A stretch of 61,498 nt of DNA from Desulfobulbaceae bacterium (GCA_015231515.1 JADGBM010000006.1:1-61498), one strand, 5' to 3'. Counted from the stretch's first letter, positions 35,029 to 44,400 are shown. Notes: generated by a model from the sequence alone, not told the origin. A program made the numbers and translations.

Positions 35029-37698
35029 ATGATTCAATTTCATTGCTCTAGTTGTGGATTTACCCAAGGGGTTCAGTCGAGGCATGCAGGCAAGTCAGTG
35101 CCGTGTCCTAAATGTAAGGCGCCTGTCGTCGTTGGTCAGAAAGGACAACCAGACCATAAATCTTCAACCTTGGCACTAAAGGAAAAACGAGGTGTAGCCT
35201 TATTTGACTGCCCGACGTGTGGTTTGAAAAAAAAGGCTGTCTCGAAGTTTTTAGATAAAACTGTTAAGTGCCCTCGTTGCAAAACTTCGGTGTTAATAGC
35301 CTGGAAAATGATCGATGTCGCAGAGTTAAAAGCGACTGTTGTTGATAACAAAATACCGCCAAAAAGAAGAGTTTTACCCTCGTTTAATGGAGTTCTTTTT
35401 TTGAAAAAAAGGATGCTGGCCTTAACCTCTGCATCATGTCTTATTCTTGTCGTAATTGTAGGCGGGTATCTTTTAATCAGTGGGAAAAATTCAACGCCAT
35501 TTGCAACTAATATCAACACTATTTCTTCGAGTAAAATTCCCGCCGATTCAATCTCACGTGCAGATACCTCAGACCTAAAGCGAATCTCTTCAGTTGAAAA
35601 TATCTTGCAGACGACAAAATCATTTCGCGGGCGAGATTTAAGTAACTATAATTTTTCTAGATTGGATTTACGAGGAGTCGATTTTCAGGATGCCAACCTA
35701 AGGGGGGCCATTTTTAATACCTCTGATTTACGAAAAGCCGATCTGCGTGGAGCAGATTTGACAGGTGCTGTCCTTTCACTTTCTGATCTTCGTGATGCAA
35801 ATCTATACGATGCTGTTTTCGTTAAGGCTGATTTAAGTAAGTCGAATCTGCGAAAGGTTAATGCAAAGCAGGCTGATTTTTCCAATGCAAATTTGAGCCA
35901 GACAGATTTTACCGATGCTAATCTTTTGGAGGCATCGTTTTTAGCGGCAATACTTTTTGAGGCCGATTTGACGAGTGCCAACTGCCTTAAAGCCCAATTT
36001 GCTAACGCTGATTTGAGCAGAACTCATTTGCATAAGGCCAATCTTATTGGCGCTGATTTTACCAACACTGACTTGTCAACTGTGGATCTGAGTGGTGCCG
36101 ACCTGTCAGAGGCGATTCTAAGAAAAACGGATCTGTCTCGCATAAATTTAAGCGCGGTTTCATTATCTAAAGCAAATCTAAGCATGGCTAGTTTGTATAA
36201 AACGGATTTATCTCATGCTGATTTAACCATGGCCGATCTCAGTTTTGCCGATCTAAGCAAAGCCATACTCGTTGAAGCTGATTTAAGTCGTGCAATTCTA
36301 AAAAAAGCCAATTTGCATCAAGCAGATCTTACGGATGCCACAGTTAAGTACACCGATCTGTCGGAAGCAAATATGACAGAAGTAACAATGAAAAATGTGG
36401 ATTTGTCAGGATCGAATCTGGCCGGTGTCAACCTTACTGGTGCCACATTGTCTGGGGCCAAAATGAATAATGTCGTTTTAAGTGAAGCAAATTTGACCGG
36501 GGCTGACCTGCAGAACGCTCTAATTACTGATAAATCAATTTTGCTTAAGGCAAACTTCACCAATGCCAACCTGAATAAAGTGAATTTGAGTAACGCTGTT
36601 TTGACTAAAGCCAATTTTACCAATGCTAATCTTCGAGAAGCTATTCTGGTGAAAGCGGATCTCACCTATGCCTATATGAATGAAGCCAATATGACTAAGG
36701 CTGATCTAACCCATGCTGATTTGACCAATGCTGATTTGAAATGGGCCAACTTAACTGGTGTCAATCTAACGACCTCCCTGAACCTGAAAGTTGAAAACTT
36801 TAAAAATGCATTTTTAAACGAGGCGAAGTTGACACGGTTCGATCTGCGCAACGCTGATTTAAGTAATGCCAATTTATCCTATGCTGATTTAAGCAATGCC
36901 GATTTGACTAATGCTGATATGACAGGGGCACGACTTGATAACGCTAATTTGAGAGATGCCGATCTGCGCTGGGCACGTTTAACTGACGCCGATCTTACCT
37001 CGGCTGATTTGACCTCAGCAAATTTAAATGATGCTGATGTCAATAGGGCGAATTTTGATCTGGCGGTATTAGCAAAGATTAAATTTGATAATGTGAAAAA
37101 CAGCGGAAAAACGCGAAATATCGAGAGTGCCAAGGGACTTGACAGCAAAATAGCCGCAGTGATTACGGAGCGGCAAAAAAAACTTGCTGAAAATTTATCA
37201 GATACAGCAAAACGATCTACAGAAGTCGATCAACGTGAGGTAAAGATCTGGGATCTTATGGTGGAAAAGCATGGTCGGGTTCTTATGAAATTTAAAAATG
37301 ATACTGAACTTATAAATTATTACGAGGGCTTGAGTGATATTGAGGCCAACCTGCTCAAGCACAGGATGTTTTCTGAGGGTGATTCTGGTGTCCTTGGCCA
37401 GGCTGGGGCTTTTCTAGGCGTGTTATTTAATATAAACTTTATGCCTGGTAATGTGGAAATTCCAGTGGAAGTTCGCTGGATTTCACCCGACAACTCAATC
37501 TATGCACAAAAAACCAAGGTCAAGTATATGCAGCATGTGGTGACATCCTATGAGTTGCCCCAGGAAAGTTCTAAAATTTTCGGGATATGGAATGTTGAAT
37601 TTTATTATGACGAGAACAGAATCGGCACCCAGAAAATTGAGGTTTTAAATGAGCAGGAATATCAGGCTCGAAATAGCAGTAAACTGCCTCAGGGATAA
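35029..37698 (+). CDS. Pentapeptide-repeat membrane protein with two N-terminal zinc ribbons
   Basis: An 889-residue protein. Residues 1-90 hold two zinc-ribbon-like units (Cys6/9/26/29 and Cys61/64/81/84), then a TM helix near 129-151. From about 198 to 690 follow dozens of A(D/N)LXX pentapeptide units (ADLRGADLTGA, ANLTGADLQNA), forming a long right-handed beta-helix. The last 110 residues (from about 775) are a separate domain ending GIWNVEFYYDENRIGTQKIEV, perhaps DUF3859-like. The helix would be periplasmic if the zinc ribbons are cytosolic. Function unknown. The codon bias of the repeats produces many antisense open frames that are not genes. Confidence 0.88.
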   Translation: MIQFHCSSCGFTQGVQSRHAGKSVPCPKCKAPVVVGQKGQPDHKSSTLALKEKRGVALFDCPTCGLKKKAVSKFLDKTVKCPRCKTSVLIAWKMIDVAELKATVVDNKIPPKRRVLPSFNGVLFLKKRMLALTSASCLILVVIVGGYLLISGKNSTPFATNINTISSSKIPADSISRADTSDLKRISSVENILQTTKSFRGRDLSNYNFSRLDLRGVDFQDANLRGAIFNTSDLRKADLRGADLTGAVLSLSDLRDANLYDAVFVKADLSKSNLRKVNAKQADFSNANLSQTDFTDANLLEASFLAAILFEADLTSANCLKAQFANADLSRTHLHKANLIGADFTNTDLSTVDLSGADLSEAILRKTDLSRINLSAVSLSKANLSMASLYKTDLSHADLTMADLSFADLSKAILVEADLSRAILKKANLHQADLTDATVKYTDLSEANMTEVTMKNVDLSGSNLAGVNLTGATLSGAKMNNVVLSEANLTGADLQNALITDKSILLKANFTNANLNKVNLSNAVLTKANFTNANLREAILVKADLTYAYMNEANMTKADLTHADLTNADLKWANLTGVNLTTSLNLKVENFKNAFLNEAKLTRFDLRNADLSNANLSYADLSNADLTNADMTGARLDNANLRDADLRWARLTDADLTSADLTSANLNDADVNRANFDLAVLAKIKFDNVKNSGKTRNIESAKGLDSKIAAVITERQKKLAENLSDTAKRSTEVDQREVKIWDLMVEKHGRVLMKFKNDTELINYYEGLSDIEANLLKHRMFSEGDSGVLGQAGAFLGVLFNINFMPGNVEIPVEVRWISPDNSIYAQKTKVKYMQHVVTSYELPQESSKIFGIWNVEFYYDENRIGTQKIEVLNEQEYQARNSSKLPQG

Positions 37699-37908
37699 CT
37701 ATCTTTCAGTCCGTCAAAGAGGCATATCAAAAATATTTTCACTGGTTAATTATTTGTCTTGCTTTCTTTTATTCCTGTACATATAAGATTGTGAAGTAGC
37801 AAAAATTGTGGTCCTGACTTTACACCTGGTAACGTGTTGATTTTTAACAAAATCAGGTGTGCAGAGGTGACAGACGTTTAGTAAATTTTAGCATAGGGAT
37901 AACCAGCC

Positions 37909-39183
37909 ATGGAACAGTTACTTGGAAGCAGTGAAATTGATGAACCTCCATCTATACAATCTGAACTATTGATCAGTAACTTGATCTTTAAGGATTCTCT
38001 CCCTGCAGTATCTCCTACCATCATTCCATTTCCTCTTCATCGAAGACCTGTTGTTAGAAAGAACCAGATTTCCCGGAAATTTCGTAATAAATTCTACCCA
38101 ACTATTAGCTCCAAAGAGTGGAACAGTTGGACATGGCAGGTTGCCAATCGTATTCGCACGGCTGATCGGCTAAAAACTATGCTTTCCCTGAGCGCTGAGG
38201 AAGAGTTGGCAATTTCCGGTGGTGAGATAAAATTACCTTTTTCCGTGACACCATACTACATGAGCCTGATTCCGGCCGATGATCTGACACACCCGATTCG
38301 GCGCGCCGTTATTCCCACAGTTAATGAGATGCAAAAAGGACCCGGAGAAGCTGACGACCCTCTGGGAGAAGATAACCAGAGTCCTGTTCACGGCTTGGTT
38401 CATCGTTATCCTGATAGAGTGCTGCTCCTTGTGCATGATTTCTGTTCTACTTATTGTCGGTATTGCACGCGATCGAGAATGGTGGGTCATGGTTCAATTA
38501 ATGCCAGTCAAAAACGTCTGGAGCAAGCCATCCAATATATAGCTGCGCATCCTGAGGTGAGAGATGTACTGCTTTCAGGAGGAGACCCTCTGCTGTTAAA
38601 TGATGATAAGCTTGAATGGCTTCTGGCACGATTGCGACTGATACCTCATCTTGAGGTTATTCGCATCGGCACCAAAATTCCGGCTGTACTCCCCCAGCGC
38701 ATCACTCCTAAGCTGGTGCGGATGCTTAAACGCTATAACCCTTTATGGATGAGCCTGCACTTTATGCATCCAGATGAATGTACCCCGGAAACGCTCCATG
38801 CCTGTAGTATGCTTGCCGATGCCGGTATCCCGCTCGGATCTCAGACTGTTCTGCTGAAAGGTATCAATGATGATGTAGACACCATGAAAAAATTGATGCA
38901 CGGTCTGATGAAAATGCGGGTACGTCCGTACTATCTGTATCAATGTGATCCTATTACTGGTTCTTCACACTTTCGTACGCCGGTTGCCAAGGGTCTGGAG
39001 ATTATCAAAGGATTACGTGGGAATACCAGTGGTTATGCAGTGCCTAATTATGTTATTGATGCCCCTGGCGGTGGAGGGAAGATTGCCCTTATGCCAGACT
39101 CTGTAATTGGATATGAAGGAGATAACCTTATACTGAAGAACTACGAGCAGCGCTGTTTCAGCTATCCTGACGTCAGCGAATAA
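37909..39183 (+). CDS. kamA: KamA-type radical SAM lysine 2,3-aminomutase family protein
   Basis: A 424-residue radical SAM enzyme with the aminomutase pattern: Cys179, Cys183 and Cys186 (CSTYCRYC) bind the 4Fe-4S cluster, and Lys391 in DAPGGGGKIAL should hold PLP. Other family motifs are VLLSGGDPLL, RIGTKIPAVLPQRI and YYLYQCD. Known members shift the amino group of alpha-lysine (or glutamate) to the beta position. Here it is followed by ATP-grasp and acetyltransferase genes, which fits production of a modified beta-amino acid. Its usual partners (a radical SAM reactivase or beta-lysine mutase) are not present. Substrate is inferred. Confidence 0.9.
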   Translation: MEQLLGSSEIDEPPSIQSELLISNLIFKDSLPAVSPTIIPFPLHRRPVVRKNQISRKFRNKFYPTISSKEWNSWTWQVANRIRTADRLKTMLSLSAEEELAISGGEIKLPFSVTPYYMSLIPADDLTHPIRRAVIPTVNEMQKGPGEADDPLGEDNQSPVHGLVHRYPDRVLLLVHDFCSTYCRYCTRSRMVGHGSINASQKRLEQAIQYIAAHPEVRDVLLSGGDPLLLNDDKLEWLLARLRLIPHLEVIRIGTKIPAVLPQRITPKLVRMLKRYNPLWMSLHFMHPDECTPETLHACSMLADAGIPLGSQTVLLKGINDDVDTMKKLMHGLMKMRVRPYYLYQCDPITGSSHFRTPVAKGLEIIKGLRGNTSGYAVPNYVIDAPGGGGKIALMPDSVIGYEGDNLILKNYEQRCFSYPDVSE

Positions 39184-39201
39184 GATTGATAAATTTCTCA
39201 C

Positions 39202-39233
39202 GAAACAGCTCGTCACTTCTGGCGGGCTGTTTC
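39202..39233 (+). promoter_or_regulatory. Hairpin between kamA and the first ATP-grasp gene
   Basis: GAAACAGC at 39202-39209 pairs with GCTGTTTC at 39226-39233, and the inner CG/GC pairs extend it. Only a weak T-rich tail follows (TGTTTATGG). It could be an attenuator or a message-processing site inside the operon. Confidence 0.45.
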
Positions 39234-39253
39234 TGTTTATGGAGTTGTGAATA

Positions 39254-40240
39254 ATGAATATTGGAATTACCTACGATCTGCGGTCTGAATATTTAGCAAT
39301 GGGATATAGCGAGGATGAGACCGCCGAGTTTGATCGTGACGAGACCATCCAGGCGGTTGACAGCACCTTGACCGAGCTTGGCCATGTAACTGAGCGTATC
39401 GGTCACATCAAGCAGCTTGCGAAAGCTTTGGTTGAGGGCAAAACCTGGGATCTGGTTTTTAACATCGCTGAAGGCATGTACGGCATTGGTCGTGAAGCCC
39501 AGGTTCCAGCACTCCTGGATGCCTATTGTATACCGTACACCTTTTCTGATCCGTTGGTGATGAGCCTGACCTTGCACAAGGGGATGACCAAGGGGGTTCT
39601 GCGTAACGTTGGTGTACCAACTACCGATTTTTTGGTGGCCTCAACTGAAGATGACGCCAAGCAGATTCATTTTGAAGCGCCATATTTTATCAAGCCCGTT
39701 GCCGAGGGTACAGGTAAAGGTATTACGCCTTCGTCAATTGTCCGCAATGGGGCTGACCTTGCTGTCGGAGTCAGAAACTTACTCAAACAGTACCATCAAC
39801 CTGTTTTGATTGAACCGTATCTTTCCGGTAGGGAATTTACAGTGGGGGTTGTTGGTACCGGCCGGAATGCCAGAGTTATTGGCTCAATGGAGGTAATTCT
39901 TTTAAGCCACGCTGAACAGGGAGTCTACTCGTACATTAACAAAGAGAACTGTGAAGAGCTTGTTGAATATAGACTGGTCAACGGTGATACGGATACTATT
40001 GTGGCCGGGGCGGAAAAAATTGTTCTGGATGCCTGGAAAGCCCTTGGTTGTCGTGATGCAGGCAGGATTGACATTCGGTGTGATGCAAACAGTAAACCTC
40101 AATTTATTGAAGTTAATCCTCTGGCCGGTATTCATCCTGAACATTCTGATCTGCCGATCATCTGTACTAAAGTTGGCAAGAGCTACAAGAGCCTTATTGC
40201 TGACATCATTGAATCGGCCAGCAAGAGAATTGCTAAGTGA
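39254..40240 (+). CDS. D-alanine-D-alanine ligase-like ATP-grasp enzyme 1
   Basis: A 328-residue ATP-grasp ligase: GITYDLRSEYLAMGYSEDETAEFD, LVFNIAEGMYGIGREAQVPALLDA, PYFIKPVAEGTGKGI and RIDIRCDANSKPQFIEVNPLAGIHPEHSD. Such enzymes join two amino-acid-like substrates using ATP via an acyl phosphate. It differs from housekeeping Ddl in its N-terminal region and lies in an operon with kamA, so a dipeptide containing a beta-amino acid is a plausible product. Its stop overlaps the GTG start of the next ligase (GTGA). Confidence 0.88.
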   Translation: MNIGITYDLRSEYLAMGYSEDETAEFDRDETIQAVDSTLTELGHVTERIGHIKQLAKALVEGKTWDLVFNIAEGMYGIGREAQVPALLDAYCIPYTFSDPLVMSLTLHKGMTKGVLRNVGVPTTDFLVASTEDDAKQIHFEAPYFIKPVAEGTGKGITPSSIVRNGADLAVGVRNLLKQYHQPVLIEPYLSGREFTVGVVGTGRNARVIGSMEVILLSHAEQGVYSYINKENCEELVEYRLVNGDTDTIVAGAEKIVLDAWKALGCRDAGRIDIRCDANSKPQFIEVNPLAGIHPEHSDLPIICTKVGKSYKSLIADIIESASKRIAK

Positions 40241-41256
40241 AAATTGCAATAGTTCATAATCAGATACAGAGTAAAGATGCCCCTGATGCCACTGATGTTC
40301 TGGTTCAGGCTGACGCCATTGATAAAGCTCTGGTTGCGCTTGGTCACCAAACCCTTACTCTTACTTGCAGTCTGAACCTTGAAACAATTAGCAAACGGCT
40401 GTTTGAAGAAAAACCGGATCTTGTTTTTAACCTGGTAGAGGATCTGGAGGGCCATGGACGCCTCATTCATCTTTTTCCTGCACTGCTTGATGCCTTAAGG
40501 ATTCCTTACACAGGTTCCTCAGCTGAAGCGATTTTTTTAAGTTCACATAAAACCCTTGCCAAGGAAATCATGGTGCAGAATGCCTTGCCAACTCCTATGT
40601 GGCTTGGTGTTGATTCACATTTTGCACCGCTAGCTGAATCGTCTAAGCAATTTGTGCCACGGCCTTGGATCATAAAATCTCTCTGGGAACATGCCTCGCT
40701 TGGGCTCGATGCCGATTCAGTGCTTGTTGCTGAATCTCGAAATTTCTTGAAATCAGAGATGAATAAACGATCGGCAGCGCTGGGCGGAAGCTGTTTTGCG
40801 GAAGAATATATTGATGGGCGAGAGTTTAACCTTTCGTTGTTAAACTTTACGGAGGGGGTACGAGTTCTATCACCGGCTGAGATTGTTTTTAAGGACTACG
40901 CTCCAGAGATGATTCGTATTGTTGACTATCAGGCCAAGTGGCAGGAAGACTCTTTTGGTTACAGTAATACCGTGCGCAGCTTTGATTTTGATGAAACTGA
41001 CGTTGATCTGCTACATAATTTAACCCAAATTGCTTTAAAGTGTTGGCATGTCTTTGGGCTTAAAGGGTATGCTCGAGTTGATTTTCGAGTCGATCATGAC
41101 GGTCAGCCGTTTATTCTTGAAGTCAACGCTAACCCCTGTCTCTCTCCTGATGCCGGTTTTGCGGCAGCTATTCAGCAGTCCGGGATCGATTATGATGATG
41201 CAGTTGGTCATATTATTTCATCTGCAGGAGTTGCATCTCCACAAGGGAGAAAATAG
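40237..41256 (+). CDS. D-alanine-D-alanine ligase-like ATP-grasp enzyme 2
   Basis: A 339-residue ATP-grasp enzyme starting with GTG and overlapping the previous gene by 4 nt. It has KIAIVHNQIQSKDAPDATDVLVQADAI, LVFNLVEDLEGHGRLIHLFPALLDALRIPYTGSS, EYIDGREFNLSLLNF and RVDFRVDHDGQPFILEVNANPCLSPDAG. It shares the fold of enzyme 1 but the two are only distantly similar, so they may act in sequence or on different substrates. Two such ligases in one operon suggest a tripeptide-like product or a heterodimer. The third gene starts 2 nt after its stop. Confidence 0.88.
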   Translation: MKIAIVHNQIQSKDAPDATDVLVQADAIDKALVALGHQTLTLTCSLNLETISKRLFEEKPDLVFNLVEDLEGHGRLIHLFPALLDALRIPYTGSSAEAIFLSSHKTLAKEIMVQNALPTPMWLGVDSHFAPLAESSKQFVPRPWIIKSLWEHASLGLDADSVLVAESRNFLKSEMNKRSAALGGSCFAEEYIDGREFNLSLLNFTEGVRVLSPAEIVFKDYAPEMIRIVDYQAKWQEDSFGYSNTVRSFDFDETDVDLLHNLTQIALKCWHVFGLKGYARVDFRVDHDGQPFILEVNANPCLSPDAGFAAAIQQSGIDYDDAVGHIISSAGVASPQGRK

Positions 41257-41258
41257 CA

Positions 41259-43514
41259 ATGTTTCGCATTCGACGTATCTATGATGATATCCTGCCGGGT
41301 AATCAAGATAGTATCGGCCAGGTTCAGGATATTCTACGCTCCCGATTCAACGCAGTCTCCGCAGAGGAAATTGAATCTATCGGCGAGAAACTCAGGAATC
41401 CATTCAAGCAACGTTTTCGCTCAGTCCTTTTTGTAGCTGAAAAGGGAAAAGGCAAAGTTGTGGGGTTTGCGCTTTTGCTTCATGAGCCCGTGATCGGTTT
41501 CACTTATCTTGACTGGATTGCCATGGAAACCGGACGTGGCGGTTCCGGCATGGGCGGCGCTCTTTATGAACAGATTCGCAAGGAATCAGTGGCCCTTAAA
41601 GTAAAGGGCCTTTTTTTCGAATGTCTGCCTGATGATGAAAAGGAATGTTCAGATAAAAATCTGCTTAAAGAAAATCGGGCACGGCTTCGTTTTTATGAAC
41701 AGTATGGGGCAAGGCCATTAATAAATACTGGCTATGAGCTTCCGGTTAACCCCGGTGATAGTTGCATGCCGTACCTGGTTTATGACGGACTAAAAGAGCA
41801 GAAACCACCACATCGTGCTTTTGCACGTAAGGTGGTGCGGGCAATTTTGGAACGTAAATATGCAGAGTTATGCCCGGCAGAATATGTTACGAAAGTGGTC
41901 GATGGGTTCCGGGAAAATCCGGTTTCTTTACGAGAATTTCGCTATGTCAAGCCCGATGCCGTTGTCAATAATGTTGATGCTTTGGACTTTGAACATATTG
42001 CCCTGGTCATTAATGATAAGCACGATATTCATCATATAAGCGATAGAGGGTATGTCGAATCTCCTGTTCGCATAAAAAATATTGTCTCTGAGCTCGATAA
42101 AAGCGGTCTTTTTAGTAAAATTAACCCTCAAGCCTTTCCTGAGAGACATATCCACGAAGTTCATGCCCCTGACTTTGTTAACTACCTTAAGCGTGCTTGT
42201 AATGAGGTTCCTGAGGGGAAATCTCTCTATCCCTATATCTTTCCAATTCGAAATAAGACCCGCCCCCCGAAGGAACCATCAGTTCTCAGCGGGTATTACT
42301 GTTTCGATACTTTTACACCAATTAACAAAAATGCCTACCTGGCGGCCCGCCGAGCTGTGGACTGTGCTCTTACCGCTGCCCAGGAAGTTCTTAATGGCAG
42401 GAGACTTGCCTATGCCCTGGTAAGGCCTCCGGGGCATCATGCCGAAAACAGTGTGTTTGGTGGATTCTGCTACTTTAACAACAACGCCGTTGCCGCCCAA
42501 TATTTGAGTCAATATGGCAAAGTAGCCATTCTCGATATCGATTATCATCATGGCAACGGACAGCAGGATATATTTTACCGTCGTTCGGATATCCTGACTA
42601 TTTCGTTGCACGGTCACCCAAGTTTTGCGTATCCGTATTTTGCTGGTTTTGCCGAAGAGACAGGCGAGGGAGAGGGTGAAGGGTTTAATCTCAATTTACC
42701 TTTGCCGGAAAAACTCGACGGCGAAGGGTATCGCAAGGCCCTGGTTAAGGCACTTAATCGTATTGAAGCCTTTCATCCAGCTTTTCTGGTTGTTGCTCTT
42801 GGCCTTGATCCTGCCAAGGGTGATCCGACCGGCACCTGGAATCTTTTAGCTCGTGATTTTCGAATTAATGGTGAGGTGATTGGTTCTCTTGGGTTGCCCA
42901 CCGTAGTCGTTCAGGAAGGTGGCTATCGTACGGCAACATTGGGAAAAAATGCGCGCTCTTTTTTCTCTGGCCTTAGTGATGCCGTCCGTAAATGGGCCAA
43001 CTCCAAACATGAACAGAAAAACAAGCTGCATGGTCTTAAATTACGCTATGAAATTGCAGCAGAAGATTGCCAGCGCCTTAAGCAGATCGTCGCCTCGACA
43101 GGATTCTTTCATGACGATGAAGTCGAACTGGCTGTAGAACTCGCGGAGGAGAGGCTGTCGAAGGGTGATGCCAGCGGTTATTTCTTCGTGTTAGCTGAAC
43201 ATTATGGGCGTGTTGTTGGATACACCTGTTATGGCCCAATTCCATGCACAAAAAACAGTTATGACCTTTACTGGATAGCTGTTCATCCAGACTACCAGGG
43301 AAGGGGAGTTGGGAACCAGCTAATGCAGAACACAGAGCGTAATATTAAAAAAAATGGTGGTGAGCGGATCTATATTGATACCTCTCAGCGCCCCCAATAT
43401 ATATCCACTCGAACCTTTTATGAACGATTCGGCTACCATCTTGAGACCATATTGGCTGATTTTTACGGCCCCGATGATGGCAAAGTCATCTATTGTAAGA
43501 AATTGGTAAAATAA
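41259..43514 (+). CDS. GNAT-histone deacetylase-like-GNAT fusion protein
   Basis: A 751-residue protein with three enzyme parts. Residues 1-170 are an acetyltransferase-like (GNAT) domain (VVGFALLLHEP; GRGGSGMGGALYEQI). Residues about 250-590 are an HDAC/acetylpolyamine aminohydrolase-type Zn deacetylase: LVRPPGHHAE with His393/394, DIDYHHGNGQQ (Asp426, Asp428, His430/431), Asp517 in LGLDPAKGDPTG, and Tyr556 in QEGGY. The C-terminal 140 residues are a second GNAT domain (WIAVHPDYQGRGVGNQLM). All zinc ligands and the catalytic Tyr are present. It ends the kamA operon and could both add and remove acetyl groups on the pathway product. Confidence 0.9.
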   Translation: MFRIRRIYDDILPGNQDSIGQVQDILRSRFNAVSAEEIESIGEKLRNPFKQRFRSVLFVAEKGKGKVVGFALLLHEPVIGFTYLDWIAMETGRGGSGMGGALYEQIRKESVALKVKGLFFECLPDDEKECSDKNLLKENRARLRFYEQYGARPLINTGYELPVNPGDSCMPYLVYDGLKEQKPPHRAFARKVVRAILERKYAELCPAEYVTKVVDGFRENPVSLREFRYVKPDAVVNNVDALDFEHIALVINDKHDIHHISDRGYVESPVRIKNIVSELDKSGLFSKINPQAFPERHIHEVHAPDFVNYLKRACNEVPEGKSLYPYIFPIRNKTRPPKEPSVLSGYYCFDTFTPINKNAYLAARRAVDCALTAAQEVLNGRRLAYALVRPPGHHAENSVFGGFCYFNNNAVAAQYLSQYGKVAILDIDYHHGNGQQDIFYRRSDILTISLHGHPSFAYPYFAGFAEETGEGEGEGFNLNLPLPEKLDGEGYRKALVKALNRIEAFHPAFLVVALGLDPAKGDPTGTWNLLARDFRINGEVIGSLGLPTVVVQEGGYRTATLGKNARSFFSGLSDAVRKWANSKHEQKNKLHGLKLRYEIAAEDCQRLKQIVASTGFFHDDEVELAVELAEERLSKGDASGYFFVLAEHYGRVVGYTCYGPIPCTKNSYDLYWIAVHPDYQGRGVGNQLMQNTERNIKKNGGERIYIDTSQRPQYISTRTFYERFGYHLETILADFYGPDDGKVIYCKKLVK

Positions 43515-43558
43515 CATCCTCCGTTCTTGGCTTACTCTATAAGCTTCTTGTCTTATTC
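43505..43558 (+). repeat. Left copy of the island-flanking direct repeat
   Basis: This copy begins in the last codons of the GNAT-HDAC gene. Its core at 43521-43558 matches 54953-54990 in 35 of 38 positions (both contain CTTGGCTTACTCTAT and AGCTTCTTGTCTT). Read on the minus strand, it encodes D-K-K-L-I-E-stop, the same C-terminal end as the MFS gene at the right copy. It marks the left edge of the accessory island. Confidence 0.85.
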
Positions 43559-43684
43559 ACTATATGCTTCACTTGAAGTCGTCCGAATTCGCTCATGATT
43601 TTACAATAATTATGCACCTTGACTTGCATCCCAGTTGAGAATACAAATGAATATACTATTGAGACTCAAAAAGGAGGTCTTTTT

Positions 43685-43972
43685 ATGAAATTCCTGAGTG
43701 TGCGTGACTTAAAGGGAAAATCTTCTCAAATATGGAAGGAGTTGCCTGAAGAAAAAGAGATGGTTCTGACCAGCAATGGGAGGCCCATCGCAATTCTTAG
43801 CTCCATAAATGAAGATAATTTAGAACAGGTATTGTCGGCATTTAGACGGGCTCGCGCCATAGAAGCTGTGGCAGCGCTTCAATATAAATCAGCCGTCAAA
43901 GGCACTAGCAATCTCACAATGAAAGAAATTGACAAAGAAATCATAGCTGTTCGAAAACAGAGAAAAAAATGA
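43685..43972 (+). CDS. Phd/YefM-family antitoxin (TA pair 1)
   Basis: The ATG at 43685 is chosen because AAAAAGGAGG lies just upstream. The 95-residue product has the Phd/YefM N-terminal fold (MKFLSVRDLKGKSSQIWKELPEEKEMVLTSNGRPIAILS), followed by a helical C-terminus that would bind the toxin. It should repress its own promoter and neutralise the PIN protein. Its stop overlaps the toxin start by 4 nt, a typical arrangement. A possible -35 (TTGACT at 43619) lies upstream. Confidence 0.9.
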   Translation: MKFLSVRDLKGKSSQIWKELPEEKEMVLTSNGRPIAILSSINEDNLEQVLSAFRRARAIEAVAALQYKSAVKGTSNLTMKEIDKEIIAVRKQRKK

Positions 43973-44400
43973 AAATCGTCTTGGATACGAACGTTCTGGT
44001 TTCCGGCCTGCTCACCCCATTTGGGACGAGTGGTGAAATCATAAGGATGGTTTCATCGGGGCAACTTGTTTTATGCTACGATGCGAGGGTTTTGGCAGAA
44101 TATAGAGATGTTCTTCTTCGTCCCCGCTTTCAGTTCGACCCTGAGCATATTTCCGCACTGCTTGATTACATACAACATGCTGGTCAAGTCTATCCAACCC
44201 AACCATTACCAAATCCATTACCTGATCAAGATGACGAGCCATTTTTAGAAGTAGCCATTGCAGGAAAGGTATCTTGTCTGGGCACAGGTAATAAAGCGCA
44301 TTTTCCAAAAAGTTATTTGCAAGGTATGAAGCTTTTTTCTCCCACCGATTTTCTCAAATACTATAGAGGGAAAAAGGAAGATACAGAACAATTGCATTGA
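43969..44400 (+). CDS. PIN-domain toxin (COG1569 type, TA pair 1)
   Basis: A 143-residue PIN protein: VLDTNVLVSGLLTPFGTSGEI at the start with the catalytic Asp, EYRDVLLRPRF and DQDDEPFLEVAIAGKVSCLGTGN in the active-site region. The GN in place of the usual GD/RD in the last motif is also seen in other COG1569 proteins. Expected activity is RNA cleavage. It overlaps the Phd antitoxin by 4 nt, so the pair is a type II TA module. No feature suggests inactivation. Confidence 0.9.
   Translation: MKIVLDTNVLVSGLLTPFGTSGEIIRMVSSGQLVLCYDARVLAEYRDVLLRPRFQFDPEHISALLDYIQHAGQVYPTQPLPNPLPDQDDEPFLEVAIAGKVSCLGTGNKAHFPKSYLQGMKLFSPTDFLKYYRGKKEDTEQLH

Noticed and set aside
35136-37148. Several antisense open frames of 65-130 codons across the pentapeptide gene
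   Set aside because: They are produced by the repeated codon pattern of the A(D/N)LXX units, and their products are repetitive Lys/Ser/Ala strings with no ribosome site.
39254-41256. Housekeeping D-Ala-D-Ala ligases
   Set aside because: Two divergent copies inside a KamA operon with no mur or fts genes near; a cell-wall role is not supported.
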